A stretch of 5,464 nt of DNA from Chloroflexota bacterium (GCA_020848055.1 JADLBB010000263.1:1-5464), one strand, 5' to 3'; counted from the first letter of the stretch, positions 1 through 5,243 are shown. Translations and numbers: made by a program. Notes: a model not told the origin generated them from the sequence alone.

Positions 1-44
1 ATGTGCGGCGGGATTCCCGGCGGACCATCGTCCGGGAACTGTGA

Positions 45-115
45 GCGGCGTCAGGGAGAAGCGAGAGACAAGAGCGAGATGATGGGTGCTGGGGCCGATT
101 GGTTCCTGACGCCGT
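45..115. repeat. Long inverted repeat with 10-bp perfect core
   Basis: CGGCGTCAGG at 46-55 is the exact reverse complement of CCTGACGCCG at 105-114. As RNA on the plus strand the helix could extend by G-U and A-U pairs to 45-57/103-115, about 13 pairs, closing a loop of about 45 nt rich in GAGA-like purine runs. It could be a stem of a structured RNA. No function is recognised. Confidence 0.4.
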
Positions 116-310
116 GCCGGCCGCTGCCGTTCTGTTGACATCATTGTCGGTCCACGGCGCGGGTGAGTCTCTAGGACGAGGGTCCTGGATAGGCACTCCC
201 CCCTGGTAGGTATCGGTACCGGGACTCACGGGCTACGGGGAGGGACGGACCAGGTGGATCGGTGGCACGGCATCACGCTGGAACAGGCGCTGGCGATGGC
301 CGGTTCCAGG

Positions 311-327
311 GACACTGGGTCAGTGTC
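311..327. other. Compact hairpin after the last operon gene
   Basis: GACACTG (311-317) and CAGTGTC (321-327) are perfect reverse complements separated by 3 nt. The adjacent GGCC-TAGCT-GGCC (328-340) can form a second, smaller hairpin. The pair lies 18-35 nt beyond the TAA of the last minus-strand gene (346-348). There is no T-tract on either side, so this is not a canonical intrinsic terminator. It could be a transcript-stabilising 3' structure, a non-canonical terminator, or part of the structured region at 1-345. Confidence 0.35.
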
Positions 328-345
328 GGCCTAGCTGGCCGGGCG

Positions 346-936
346 TTACTTCGAGACGGCCGGCGCTGATTGGGCAGCCAGCCAGGCGTCCCGCGCGGCC
401 AGCCAATCGGCACGGGTGATGTCGAAGAGGAGCATATCGCGGTAGACGCCGTCCTTCAGGTCGTGCCACTTCATGCGGCCAGCCGGGCGATAGCCTTGCT
501 TGCCCAGCGCCGCCGCCGAGCGCGCGTTCGGCTCCCACACGGCCGACAGCAGCACGTGCAGGTGCAGGTGGTCGAAGGCGTACTCGAGCAGCAGGTGCTT
601 GGCTTCGGTGCCGTAGCCCTGGCCGCGGTCCTCCGCCCAGAGCAGCCAGCTGCCTGTTTCAGCCGTCCCGTTGACCCAGTCGATGTCATCCAGGTCGACC
701 GAGCCGATCAGGCGGTCATCGGCGCGCCGGCAGACGGCGAACGCCACGACCTCCGGCCACCGATCGTCGTACAGGTGGGCGATATAGCTCTCGACGTGCA
801 GCGGACTCTCCGGCACGCGCAGGCGCAGCATGGCGGTATCGGCCTCCTCGGCCGATGCCCGTGCCATCGCCTCGGCATCGCTGACTTCCAGCGGCCGCAG
901 GTAGACGCGCTCGCCGACGAGCACGGGATTACGCAT
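346..936 (-). CDS. GNAT N-acetyltransferase, RimJ/RimL-like
   Basis: This 196-residue protein is a cytoplasmic acetyl-CoA-dependent acetyltransferase of the GNAT fold, closest in pattern to the RimJ/RimL group, which acetylates protein N-termini or small amines. Residues 1-20 (MRNPVLVGERVYLRPLEVSD) are the typical N-terminal strand of that group. The acetyl-CoA loop is intact as RGQGYGTEA at 104-112. WEPNARS around 135-140 followed by LGKQGYRPAG is the usual N-x-x-S...K-x-GF element. The ATG at 936 is chosen because the homologous region begins there and GGAGGT (950-945) lies 8 nt upstream; an in-frame upstream extension to 1044 would run through the preceding gene and reads as low-complexity Arg/Trp. 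The start overlaps the end of the preceding GNAT gene by 8 bp, implying translational coupling. The substrate is unknown. Confidence 0.9.
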   Translation of the reverse strand: MRNPVLVGERVYLRPLEVSDAEAMARASAEEADTAMLRLRVPESPLHVESYIAHLYDDRWPEVVAFAVCRRADDRLIGSVDLDDIDWVNGTAETGSWLLWAEDRGQGYGTEAKHLLLEYAFDHLHLHVLLSAVWEPNARSAAALGKQGYRPAGRMKWHDLKDGVYRDMLLFDITRADWLAARDAWLAAQSAPAVSK

Positions 937-1456
937 GCGCCACCACCTCCCAGCGTGGGTTGAGCGCCTGATAGAGCGCCTGATCGGCGCGCCCACCGGG
1001 TCGGGCCACGCGCTCCCGCAGCCACGCCATCTCGACCATGCCAAGCTCGGCCGCCGCCGCCAGCGTCACCGGCTGGTCCGCGTCAATGAAGACGGAGATC
1101 ACCATCACTTCCCCCTCATCGCGCAGCCACGGCGTCACCAGCCGCAGCGTCTCGGCTCGCCAGGCATCGGCATCGTTCAGCCAGGGCGCCAGATGGAGCC
1201 GCAGCAAGACGGCGCGCCACTGTCGCTGCATCACCGTCACGCTGCCAATGACGGCGTCGGTCTCCCGCTGCACGATCGCGAACAGAAACGCGGGTCGTCG
1301 CCAGCCGGCCGTCTGATGCGCCTCGCGCAACACGCCCTCAGCCCGCGCCGCGTTGAGCGGCAACGGACTAGTCCGCCAGGCGACGGCGACCTCCTTGTCT
1401 TCCGCCACCATCGCCCGCAGATAGAGCTGCTCGCTGGTCAGAAACGGTGGCTGCAT
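929..1456 (-). CDS. GNAT-fold protein with degenerate acetyl-CoA loop
   Basis: This 175-residue protein resembles the RimJ/RimL branch of GNAT acetyltransferases. The start LTSEQLYLRAMVAED (6-20) matches the family's first strand, AVIGSVTVMQ (68-77) the central strand, and AAAELGMVEMAWLRERV (134-150) the C-terminal 'lGF...-R-x-R-E' region. The loop that should bind the acetyl-CoA pyrophosphate (R/Q-x-x-G-x-G) is replaced by APWLNDADAWRAETL (about 90-104), which has no glycine, and the usual Asn before the last helix is Asp-Ala-Asp-Gln. It may be an inactive or regulatory paralogue, possibly a partner of the overlapping downstream GNAT, or an enzyme with an altered cofactor site. AGGAGG lies just upstream of the ATG. 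The TAA at 931-929 overlaps the next start. Confidence 0.8.
   Translation of the reverse strand: MQPPFLTSEQLYLRAMVAEDKEVAVAWRTSPLPLNAARAEGVLREAHQTAGWRRPAFLFAIVQRETDAVIGSVTVMQRQWRAVLLRLHLAPWLNDADAWRAETLRLVTPWLRDEGEVMVISVFIDADQPVTLAAAAELGMVEMAWLRERVARPGGRADQALYQALNPRWEVVAHA
945..950 (-). promoter_or_regulatory. Ribosome binding site of the terminal GNAT gene
   Basis: GGAGGT on the minus strand lies 8 nt before the ATG at 936, inside the end of the upstream reading frame. It decides the start in favour of 936 and supports coupled translation. Confidence 0.8.
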
Positions 1457-1588
1457 AGAACCTCCTCAGGGGGGCGGAGGGCGGGGGGCAGTGGCTGGAG
1501 TGGACCGATCGGGCGCCTGGCCATCTGGCGGTGTGGAAGCGCACGCCCTCCCTCGTCCACCCGGCCCCTGTCTCCATACGGCCCCGCA
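1457..1588 (-). other. Intergenic spacer with GTCCAC-type elements
   Basis: This is the longest spacer inside the operon, 132 bp. Apart from the ribosome binding site it holds a G-rich plus-strand run (1469-1488) and two short elements shared with the spacer upstream of the permease: GAGTGGACCG at 1498-1507 (also 3509-3518) and CCTCGTCCACCCGG at 1551-1564 (present on the opposite strand at 3515-3528). GTGGAC (1500-1505) and GTCCAC (1555-1560) could pair. No convincing promoter or T-tract terminator is visible, so read-through from the upstream gene is likely. Confidence 0.4.
1461..1466 (-). promoter_or_regulatory. Ribosome binding site of the degenerate GNAT gene
   Basis: Minus-strand AGGAGG lies 4 nt before the ATG at 1456, within GAGGAGGTTCT. 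A very similar GAGGAGGTTTCC precedes the permease ATG at 3490. Confidence 0.8.
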
Positions 1589-2614
1589 TCACGTCTCCAT
1601 GTCCTTCATGTAGGTGAGATAGGTGTGCCTGTGCCGGAAGCCGGCGGCAGCGTAGAGGCGCGTCGCGCCGGTGGGGCTGTCGGCGTCGACGCCCAGGCGC
1701 GCGGCATCGACGCCGGCTGCGCGCAACGCCAGCAGGCCGCTGAGCACCAGCGCCCGACCCACGCCCAGCCGCCGGTAGCCGCGCCGGGTGCCGAGCAGTT
1801 CGATCCAACCCTCGTTGCGGCCGGTGCGAGCATTCTCCTCGGCGAAGATGGCGCACCAGCAGAAGCCGGCCAGGCGGCCGTCGGGCGCGATGGCGACCAG
1901 GTTCATCTCCGGTCGGTAGCTCGGATCGCCCAGCCAGTGGCAGATGACCGCCGGTGTCTCGGGGTGAAAATTGTAATGATCGACAAATGACTCATTATGC
2001 ATCTCGACCCAGGCGGTAACCTCGTCCGGCCCCGCCAGCGGCCGGATGCTGAAGCCCTCCGGCAGCGCCGGCGCCTCGATCGGCTCGGTCAGGGAGCGCT
2101 CCAGCGTCGGGAAGTGGCGCACGATCGTCAGGCCGTGGCGCTCCAACTGCCGGCGCCGGTCGGCGTACTCCTCACGCACCCCGGCACGAAACTGAGCCGG
2201 CTTGCCCCGATCGACAGCCACCTCGCGCAGCCGGCCGGTCGCCCAGGCAAAGATCGCGTCGGCAAGCGCATCGGTTCGCCACGCCGGATGCACGTCAAAG
2301 CGCAGGTAGCCATCGATGATCTCATCATCGGGTCGCAGCATCAGGTGGGCAAACGCGACGAGCGCACCGTCGGCGGCCGTCCACAGGCGCACGTCGCGGA
2401 CGGCGTCGACGCCCGGCTCGGTCAGGTGCATGCGCACCTCATCCACACTCAGCCCCTGATCGAGCCGGTCCACCGCGTCGGCGGCCAGGATCAGCGCCGA
2501 GATGGCCGGCACGTCCGCTTCGCCGGCATAGGGCCGGGCGGCCGGAGTGCTCAGCGGCATCTGCGGCGCGGTTTCTCGCTCGTTCACCATACTCCGAGTC
2601 TGTTCAGTCATCAT
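1589..2614 (-). CDS. Tandem-GNAT acetyltransferase, mycothiol synthase (MshD)-like
   Basis: This 341-residue protein has two GNAT domains, the architecture of mycothiol synthase MshD (about 315 residues). The N-terminal domain (about 25-175) contains YLRFDVHPAWRTDALADAI (103-121), where the acetyl-CoA loop has lost its glycines. The C-terminal domain (about 185-341) is canonical: EGWIELLGTRRGYRRLGVG (268-286) carries the R-R-L-G-V-G loop, GVDAARLGVDADSPTGATRLY (301-321) the V-D-x-D-S/N-x-x-A-x-x-L-Y element, and AAGFRHRHTYLTYMKDM the C-terminal strands. A single active domain fits the MshD plan. No other mycothiol gene is in the window, so the real substrate is open. The ATG at 2614 is chosen because TTGGAG lies 6 nt upstream; other in-frame starts are ATG at 2611 and 2590 and GTG at 2632. 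It lies 51 bp behind the permease gene, with a heptamer repeat between. Confidence 0.88.
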   Translation of the reverse strand: MMTEQTRSMVNERETAPQMPLSTPAARPYAGEADVPAISALILAADAVDRLDQGLSVDEVRMHLTEPGVDAVRDVRLWTAADGALVAFAHLMLRPDDEIIDGYLRFDVHPAWRTDALADAIFAWATGRLREVAVDRGKPAQFRAGVREEYADRRRQLERHGLTIVRHFPTLERSLTEPIEAPALPEGFSIRPLAGPDEVTAWVEMHNESFVDHYNFHPETPAVICHWLGDPSYRPEMNLVAIAPDGRLAGFCWCAIFAEENARTGRNEGWIELLGTRRGYRRLGVGRALVLSGLLALRAAGVDAARLGVDADSPTGATRLYAAAGFRHRHTYLTYMKDMET

Positions 2615-2620
2615 TGATCG

Positions 2621-2626
2621 CTCCAA
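2621..2626 (-). promoter_or_regulatory. Ribosome binding site deciding the tandem-GNAT start
   Basis: Minus-strand TTGGAG lies 6 nt before the ATG at 2614. The upstream in-frame GTG at 2632 falls in the end of the heptamer repeat and has no comparable site. Confidence 0.65.
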
Positions 2627-2630
2627 TCCC

Positions 2631-2660
2631 ACTCATCACTCATCACTCATCACTCATCAC
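2631..2660. repeat. Heptamer tandem repeat, (ACTCATC)x4 plus AC
   Basis: Four exact copies of ACTCATC (2631, 2638, 2645, 2652) are followed by AC. Read on the coding strand the unit is GATGAGT. Because 7 is not a multiple of 3, the TGA triplets fall in all three reading frames, so the array closes every frame between the permease stop (TAA, 2668-2666) and the next gene's ribosome binding site. The length may vary between strains by slippage. Confidence 0.95.
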
Positions 2661-2665
2661 GTCGT

Positions 2666-3490
2666 TTAGCCACTCCGCTTGAGGCGGCCGCTGCGCTTGG
2701 CGGCGTGCTCGGCGATGACGAAGATGCGCACGCCGACGGGGATGCTGATGAGGCCGATGACGAGCAGGGGAATCAGCGCGCCGGTCAGTGCCGGCACGCC
2801 GCTGCCCTCGAGCAGGGCAGCGCGCACGCCCTGCAGCGCGTAGGTGGCCGGCGAGACGGTGGCGACGGCCTGCATCCAGCCGGGCATGACCTCGACCGGG
2901 TAGTAGACGCCGGAGAAGAGCAGCAGGCAGGCCTGGGCCAGGAAGACCATCTGCGCGCCGCGCTCAGCGAACAGCAGCGGCAGCACCGACACCATGATGC
3001 CCAGGCCGATGAAGCTGATGCTGGCCACCGCCAGCACGATCGTCGCGCTCAGCAGGTTGGCGCGCGACAGGTCCACCTGGAAGAACAGGCTGATGATCAG
3101 CAGGATCAGGCCGGTGCGCAGCAGCCCGTAGACGACGGCGAACAGGCAGGTGCCGACCAGGTGCGTCAGTCGCGACACTGGCGCCATGAAGGTGTACTCG
3201 ATCGTGCCCTCCCAGCGCTCCCAGGAAATGGCGTCGCCGACCGACTCGAAGACGATCGCCAGATAGCTCCAGACGAGCGCGCCGACCAGCAGGTAGAGCA
3301 CGAGCTGGTCGGTGTTGATTGCCTGGCCACTGATCTGGCCCATGCCGACGCCAATGAAGCCGATCGCCAGCGCGTGAGCGACCGAGTAGACGAGCCAGGC
3401 GACCTCCCAGCCCCAGTAGCGCTTGACCAGATTGAAGTTGCGCTCGACGAAAGCGTACGAGGCGCGGACCTCGCGGGCGATAGCGACCAT
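2666..3490 (-). CDS. ABC-2 type transporter permease
   Basis: This 274-residue integral membrane protein has about six hydrophobic segments, near residues 30-50, 62-83, 108-136, 145-170, 181-198 and 236-258, and a short basic C-terminal tail (KRSGRLKRSG). The layout is that of ABC-2 permeases that export drugs, lipids or polysaccharides. SWERWEGTIEYTFMAPVSR (89-107) matches the cytoplasmic segment that touches the ATPase in this family ('EGTLE...apvsr'), and FSGVYYPVEVMPGWMQAVATVSPATYALQGVR (192-223) is the conserved region before the last membrane segment. It very likely pairs with the ATPase encoded at 5044-4184 in a 2+2 exporter, although a GNAT gene separates them. The ATG at 3490 has AGGAGG 5 nt upstream. 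The substrate cannot be deduced. Confidence 0.93.
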   Translation of the reverse strand: MVAIAREVRASYAFVERNFNLVKRYWGWEVAWLVYSVAHALAIGFIGVGMGQISGQAINTDQLVLYLLVGALVWSYLAIVFESVGDAISWERWEGTIEYTFMAPVSRLTHLVGTCLFAVVYGLLRTGLILLIISLFFQVDLSRANLLSATIVLAVASISFIGLGIMVSVLPLLFAERGAQMVFLAQACLLLFSGVYYPVEVMPGWMQAVATVSPATYALQGVRAALLEGSGVPALTGALIPLLVIGLISIPVGVRIFVIAEHAAKRSGRLKRSG

Positions 3491-3495
3491 GGAAA

Positions 3496-3501
3496 CCTCC
3501 T
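3496..3501 (-). promoter_or_regulatory. Ribosome binding site of the permease
   Basis: Minus-strand AGGAGG lies 5 nt before the ATG at 3490 and begins 2 nt after the 3' arm of a 10-bp inverted repeat (3504-3550). Folding of that hairpin could therefore influence ribosome access. Confidence 0.85.
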
Positions 3502-3503
3502 CG

Positions 3504-3550
3504 GGGCTGAGTGGACCGGGTGGACGAGGTGGACACTGCTCACTCAGCCC
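3504..3550 (-). promoter_or_regulatory. 10-bp inverted repeat abutting the permease ribosome binding site
   Basis: On the coding strand GGGCTGAGTG (3550-3541) and CACTCAGCCC (3513-3504) are perfect complements with a 27-nt loop. An alternative 8-bp pairing, CTGAGTGG (3556-3549) with CCACTCAG (3514-3507), uses overlapping bases. There is no T-tract, so a terminator is unlikely. The hairpin could stabilise mRNA ends or set translation of the permease relative to the ATPase. It may also be a by-product of the repeat sequences here. Confidence 0.5.
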
Positions 3551-3561
3551 ACTCAGTCCAC
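3511..3561. repeat. Degenerate 9-bp tandem repeats in the GNAT/permease spacer
   Basis: GTGGAC recurs at exact 9-bp steps (3511, 3520, 3529), and CACTCAG recurs 9 bp apart (3541, 3550), followed by TCCAC. Together the spacer looks like two short arrays in opposite orientation of a unit close to GTCCACTCA. Related pieces occur in the 1457-1588 spacer. They appear to be remnants of genome-wide intergenic micro-repeats, not binding sites of a known protein. Confidence 0.6.
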
Positions 3562-3568
3562 CTGTGCG

Positions 3569-4165
3569 CTACCAATAATCGGGAAACACAATCGGCGCGC
3601 CCCGCCACGCGGCGCGGTTGGCCGCGGCCACCTGGGTGAGCGACAGAGCCATCGCGGCATCCTCGGCCGGGTTGATGGGGTGAGCGGCTGTGGGCGGGCC
3701 GACGTGCAGGTCGCCGGCGAGCGACTGCCAGCCGAGACGGTGGTAGAAGCCTTGCCGGTGCGGCGAGCAGAACAGCACGCTCCAGCCGTAGCCGTGGACG
3801 CGGGCGGTATCGGTGGCGAGATGAACGAGCCAGGTACCAAGGCCGCGTCCGCGGTGGGCCTCGACGACGGCGACGCTGGCCAGGCCGGCGACGCGCACCG
3901 GCACGCCGGCAACCATGATGACGCGGTCGCGCAGCCGGCAGGCGGCGACGAGTGTGGCGACCTCGTCGCGCACCAGCACGTTGCCCGTGGCGGCGCTGGC
4001 GGCGGGTGTGTCGTCGTCGATCAGGAGAGCGGTCGTCGTTGGCTCAGCGAAGTCGGGCGGGCGCGTCTGGCCTGCCGGCTGCGGGAAGGCATCGTCCCAC
4101 AGCGCGAAGCAAGCTTGCTGCTCGCGGTCAGTGATGGTGGCGGCGGTGCGGATCAGCACGCGCAT
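3569..4165 (-). CDS. GNAT N-acetyltransferase, possibly AAC(2')/Eis-like
   Basis: This 198-residue cytoplasmic acetyltransferase has an intact GNAT core. RVAGLASVAVVEAHRGRGLG (91-110) holds the central strand and the acetyl-CoA loop RGRGLG (105-110), and LFCSPHRQGFYHRLGW (131-146) has the F-Y-x-R-L-G-W element. The order 'G-x-x-S-V-x-V-x-x-x-x-R-G-x-G-L-G' followed by 'F-Y-x-R-L-G-W', with a tail ending in PIVFPDYW, recalls AAC(2')-I aminoglycoside acetyltransferases and the N-terminal half of Eis-type enzymes. That resemblance is pattern-level only and does not prove activity on aminoglycosides. The gene starts 18 nt after the ATPase stop with AGGAG 8 nt before the ATG, so it is co-transcribed. 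Its position between the two transporter genes suggests its product acts on the same compound. Confidence 0.88.
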   Translation of the reverse strand: MRVLIRTAATITDREQQACFALWDDAFPQPAGQTRPPDFAEPTTTALLIDDDTPAASAATGNVLVRDEVATLVAACRLRDRVIMVAGVPVRVAGLASVAVVEAHRGRGLGTWLVHLATDTARVHGYGWSVLFCSPHRQGFYHRLGWQSLAGDLHVGPPTAAHPINPAEDAAMALSLTQVAAANRAAWRGAPIVFPDYW

Positions 4166-4173
4166 CTCAATCG

Positions 4174-4178
4174 CTCCT
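4174..4178 (-). promoter_or_regulatory. Ribosome binding site of the inserted GNAT gene
   Basis: Minus-strand AGGAG lies 8 nt before the ATG at 4165, within the 18-nt gap after the ATPase stop codon. This spacing is typical of a tightly linked operon pair. Confidence 0.75.
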
Positions 4179-4183
4179 GTCGG

Positions 4184-5044
4184 TCAGCCGATTGCGGCCG
4201 GCTCAGGCACTTCGTCGTCGTCCTCGACGGCGTCACTGTCGGTCAGGCTCTTGCCAGTCAGCTTCATGAACACGTCCTCCAGGGAGGCATGGCCATCAGG
4301 CGCGACCAGCCGCTTCAGGCCGGCCGGCGTGTCGTCGGCGATGATGCGGCCGCGATCGATGACGGCGATGCGGTCGCACAGCCGGTCGGCCTCATCCATG
4401 TCATGCGAGGTCAGCACGACGGTGGCGTCGTGGCGGGCGCGCAAGTCAAGGACGAACTGCTGAACTTCGCGCTTGGAGCGCGGGTCCAGGCCGGTCGTCG
4501 GCTCGTCGAGCAGCAGCAGCACCGGCGAGGTGAGCAGGGCGCGGGCGATGGCGACCTTCTGCTGCATGCCACGCGACATCTTCTCCAGCGGCTCGGTGAT
4601 GCGCTGCTCGCGGATGCCGAGCTGACCGAGGATGACGACGATCTGGGTGCGGGCGGTGGCGATGTCCAGCCCGTAGAGACGAGCGGCGTAGAGCAGGTTC
4701 TCCATTGGCGACAGCTTCTTGAAGAAGGCAGCCTCGACACTGACGCGGTTGATCAGGCGCTTGACCTGCATCTCGGCGGCGACGACGTCGTGGCCGAAGA
4801 CGCGCACGCTGCCAGCGTCGGGGATGAGCAGCGTCGACAGCAATCGGATCAGCGTCGATTTGCCGGAGCCGTTGGCGCCGAGCAGGCCGAAGATCTCACC
4901 GCGCTCTACGCGCAGGCTGACGTCGTCGACGGCGACGACGCGCTTCGCCGGTTGCGCCTGGCGCCGGGGCCAGAGGCGTGGCAGCAGCGGGCGGCTCTCA
5001 AAGACCTTGACCGCACCGCGGACTTCTAGGGCTGGGACGTCCAT
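4184..5044 (-). CDS. ABC transporter ATP-binding protein (ABC-2 exporter type)
   Basis: This 286-residue ATPase has all nucleotide-binding motifs: Walker A GANGSGKST (56-64), a Q-loop region RVSVEAAFFKKLSPMENL (100-117) in which Glu stands where Gln is usual, the signature SRGMQQ (157-162, a form of LSGGQ common in drug-export ATPases), Walker B LLLLDEP (176-182), D-loop TGLDP (184-188) and the switch His in LTSHDMDEAD (214). SLEDVFMKLTGKSL (254-267) is the typical C-terminal end of ABC-2 ATPases, followed by an acidic tail (DSDAVEDDDEVPEP). The insert RPLLPRLWPRRQAQPAKR (18-35) between the first strands is basic and long. The ATG at 5044 has GGAGGT 4 nt upstream. The open frame continues to 5245 but lacks a ribosome binding site and family similarity there. 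It should energise the permease encoded at 3490-2666. Confidence 0.94.
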   Translation of the reverse strand: MDVPALEVRGAVKVFESRPLLPRLWPRRQAQPAKRVVAVDDVSLRVERGEIFGLLGANGSGKSTLIRLLSTLLIPDAGSVRVFGHDVVAAEMQVKRLINRVSVEAAFFKKLSPMENLLYAARLYGLDIATARTQIVVILGQLGIREQRITEPLEKMSRGMQQKVAIARALLTSPVLLLLDEPTTGLDPRSKREVQQFVLDLRARHDATVVLTSHDMDEADRLCDRIAVIDRGRIIADDTPAGLKRLVAPDGHASLEDVFMKLTGKSLTDSDAVEDDDEVPEPAAIG

Positions 5045-5048
5045 GCGA

Positions 5049-5054
5049 ACCTCC
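5049..5054 (-). promoter_or_regulatory. Ribosome binding site deciding the ATPase start
   Basis: Minus-strand GGAGGT lies 4 nt before the ATG at 5044. It favours this start over the 67-residue longer reading frame that begins next to the terminator. Confidence 0.85.
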
Positions 5055-5090
5055 AAGCGGAGTGATGCGTGCTGCGTGCTCGATGGCGGG

Positions 5091-5118
5091 CGCTGGCTGA
5101 GCGAAGCCGAAGCCAGCG
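5091..5118. repeat. REP-like hairpin in the ATPase leader
   Basis: CGCTGGCT (5091-5098) and AGCCAGCG (5111-5118) are perfect complements with a 12-nt loop. On the coding strand the loop region reads TCGGCTTCGCTC. It lies about 46 nt upstream of the ATPase ATG, and no T-tract follows. It resembles short palindromic intergenic elements but could equally be a folded part of the untranslated leader. Confidence 0.45.
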
Positions 5119-5243
5119 GATGTGGGCCTCTGGGCCGGCGAGGGGGGCGGGCAGCCACGGAGGCTGGCCCTCCTGGCGACCAGCCAGGCAGGATGGACCG
5201 CCGGTCGGAACCGCTGGCGGCAACCCACGGGGCGCGGCGCATC

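Larger units (their letters stand above)
1..345. other. Gene-free region rich in inverted repeats; possible structured RNA
   Basis: I find no credible protein gene here. The stretch contains several perfect inverted repeats: 14-20 with 32-38 (TTCCCGG/CCGGGAA), 46-55 with 105-114 (10 bp), 163-169 with 223-229 (GTGAGTC/GACTCAC), 173-177 with 182-186, 209-212 with 217-220, 278-284 with 303-309 (CTGGAAC/GTTCCAG) and 311-317 with 321-327. The arms at 163-171/221-229 enclose two smaller hairpins, which would make a three-way junction. This density suggests a folded RNA or the end of a larger one, on either strand. I compared it from memory with RNase P RNA, tmRNA, SRP RNA, tRNA, group II domain V and common riboswitches and recognised none. 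In a GC-rich sequence some of these pairings will be chance. Confidence 0.35.

Noticed and set aside
135..140. TTGACA on the plus strand as a promoter
   Set aside because: The bases at a 16-18 nt spacing (around 157-164) are GC-rich and do not resemble a -10 element.
261..271. T-box-like GGTGGCACGGC on the plus strand
   Set aside because: It matches the start of the T-box consensus but not the following ACCGCG. No T-tract terminator follows, and the next gene is convergent, so there is nothing for a T-box to control.
937..1044. Upstream extension of the last GNAT gene
   Set aside because: The extra 36 residues overlap the preceding gene and lack GNAT similarity; the start at 936 has a strong ribosome binding site.
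935..1990. 351-codon open frame on the plus strand
   Set aside because: Antisense to two GNAT genes, the spacer and part of the tandem GNAT. No family pattern and no credible ribosome binding site.
1589..2614. Firm assignment as mycothiol synthase mshD
   Set aside because: Only the architecture and the general GNAT motifs support it; no mycothiol gene is nearby and substrate residues cannot be checked here.
2615..2632. GTG start at 2632 for the tandem GNAT
   Set aside because: It falls at the edge of the heptamer repeat, without a ribosome binding site. The ATG at 2614 has one at a proper distance.
2631..2660. CRISPR or iteron array
   Set aside because: The unit is 7 bp with no spacers and only four copies between two genes. 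There is no replication or cas gene.
2705..5029. 774-codon open frame on the plus strand
   Set aside because: It lies opposite the permease, GNAT and ATPase genes, each with full motif sets and ribosome binding sites. The translation is Asp/Gln/Gly/Arg-rich without domains, typical of a GC-rich antisense frame.
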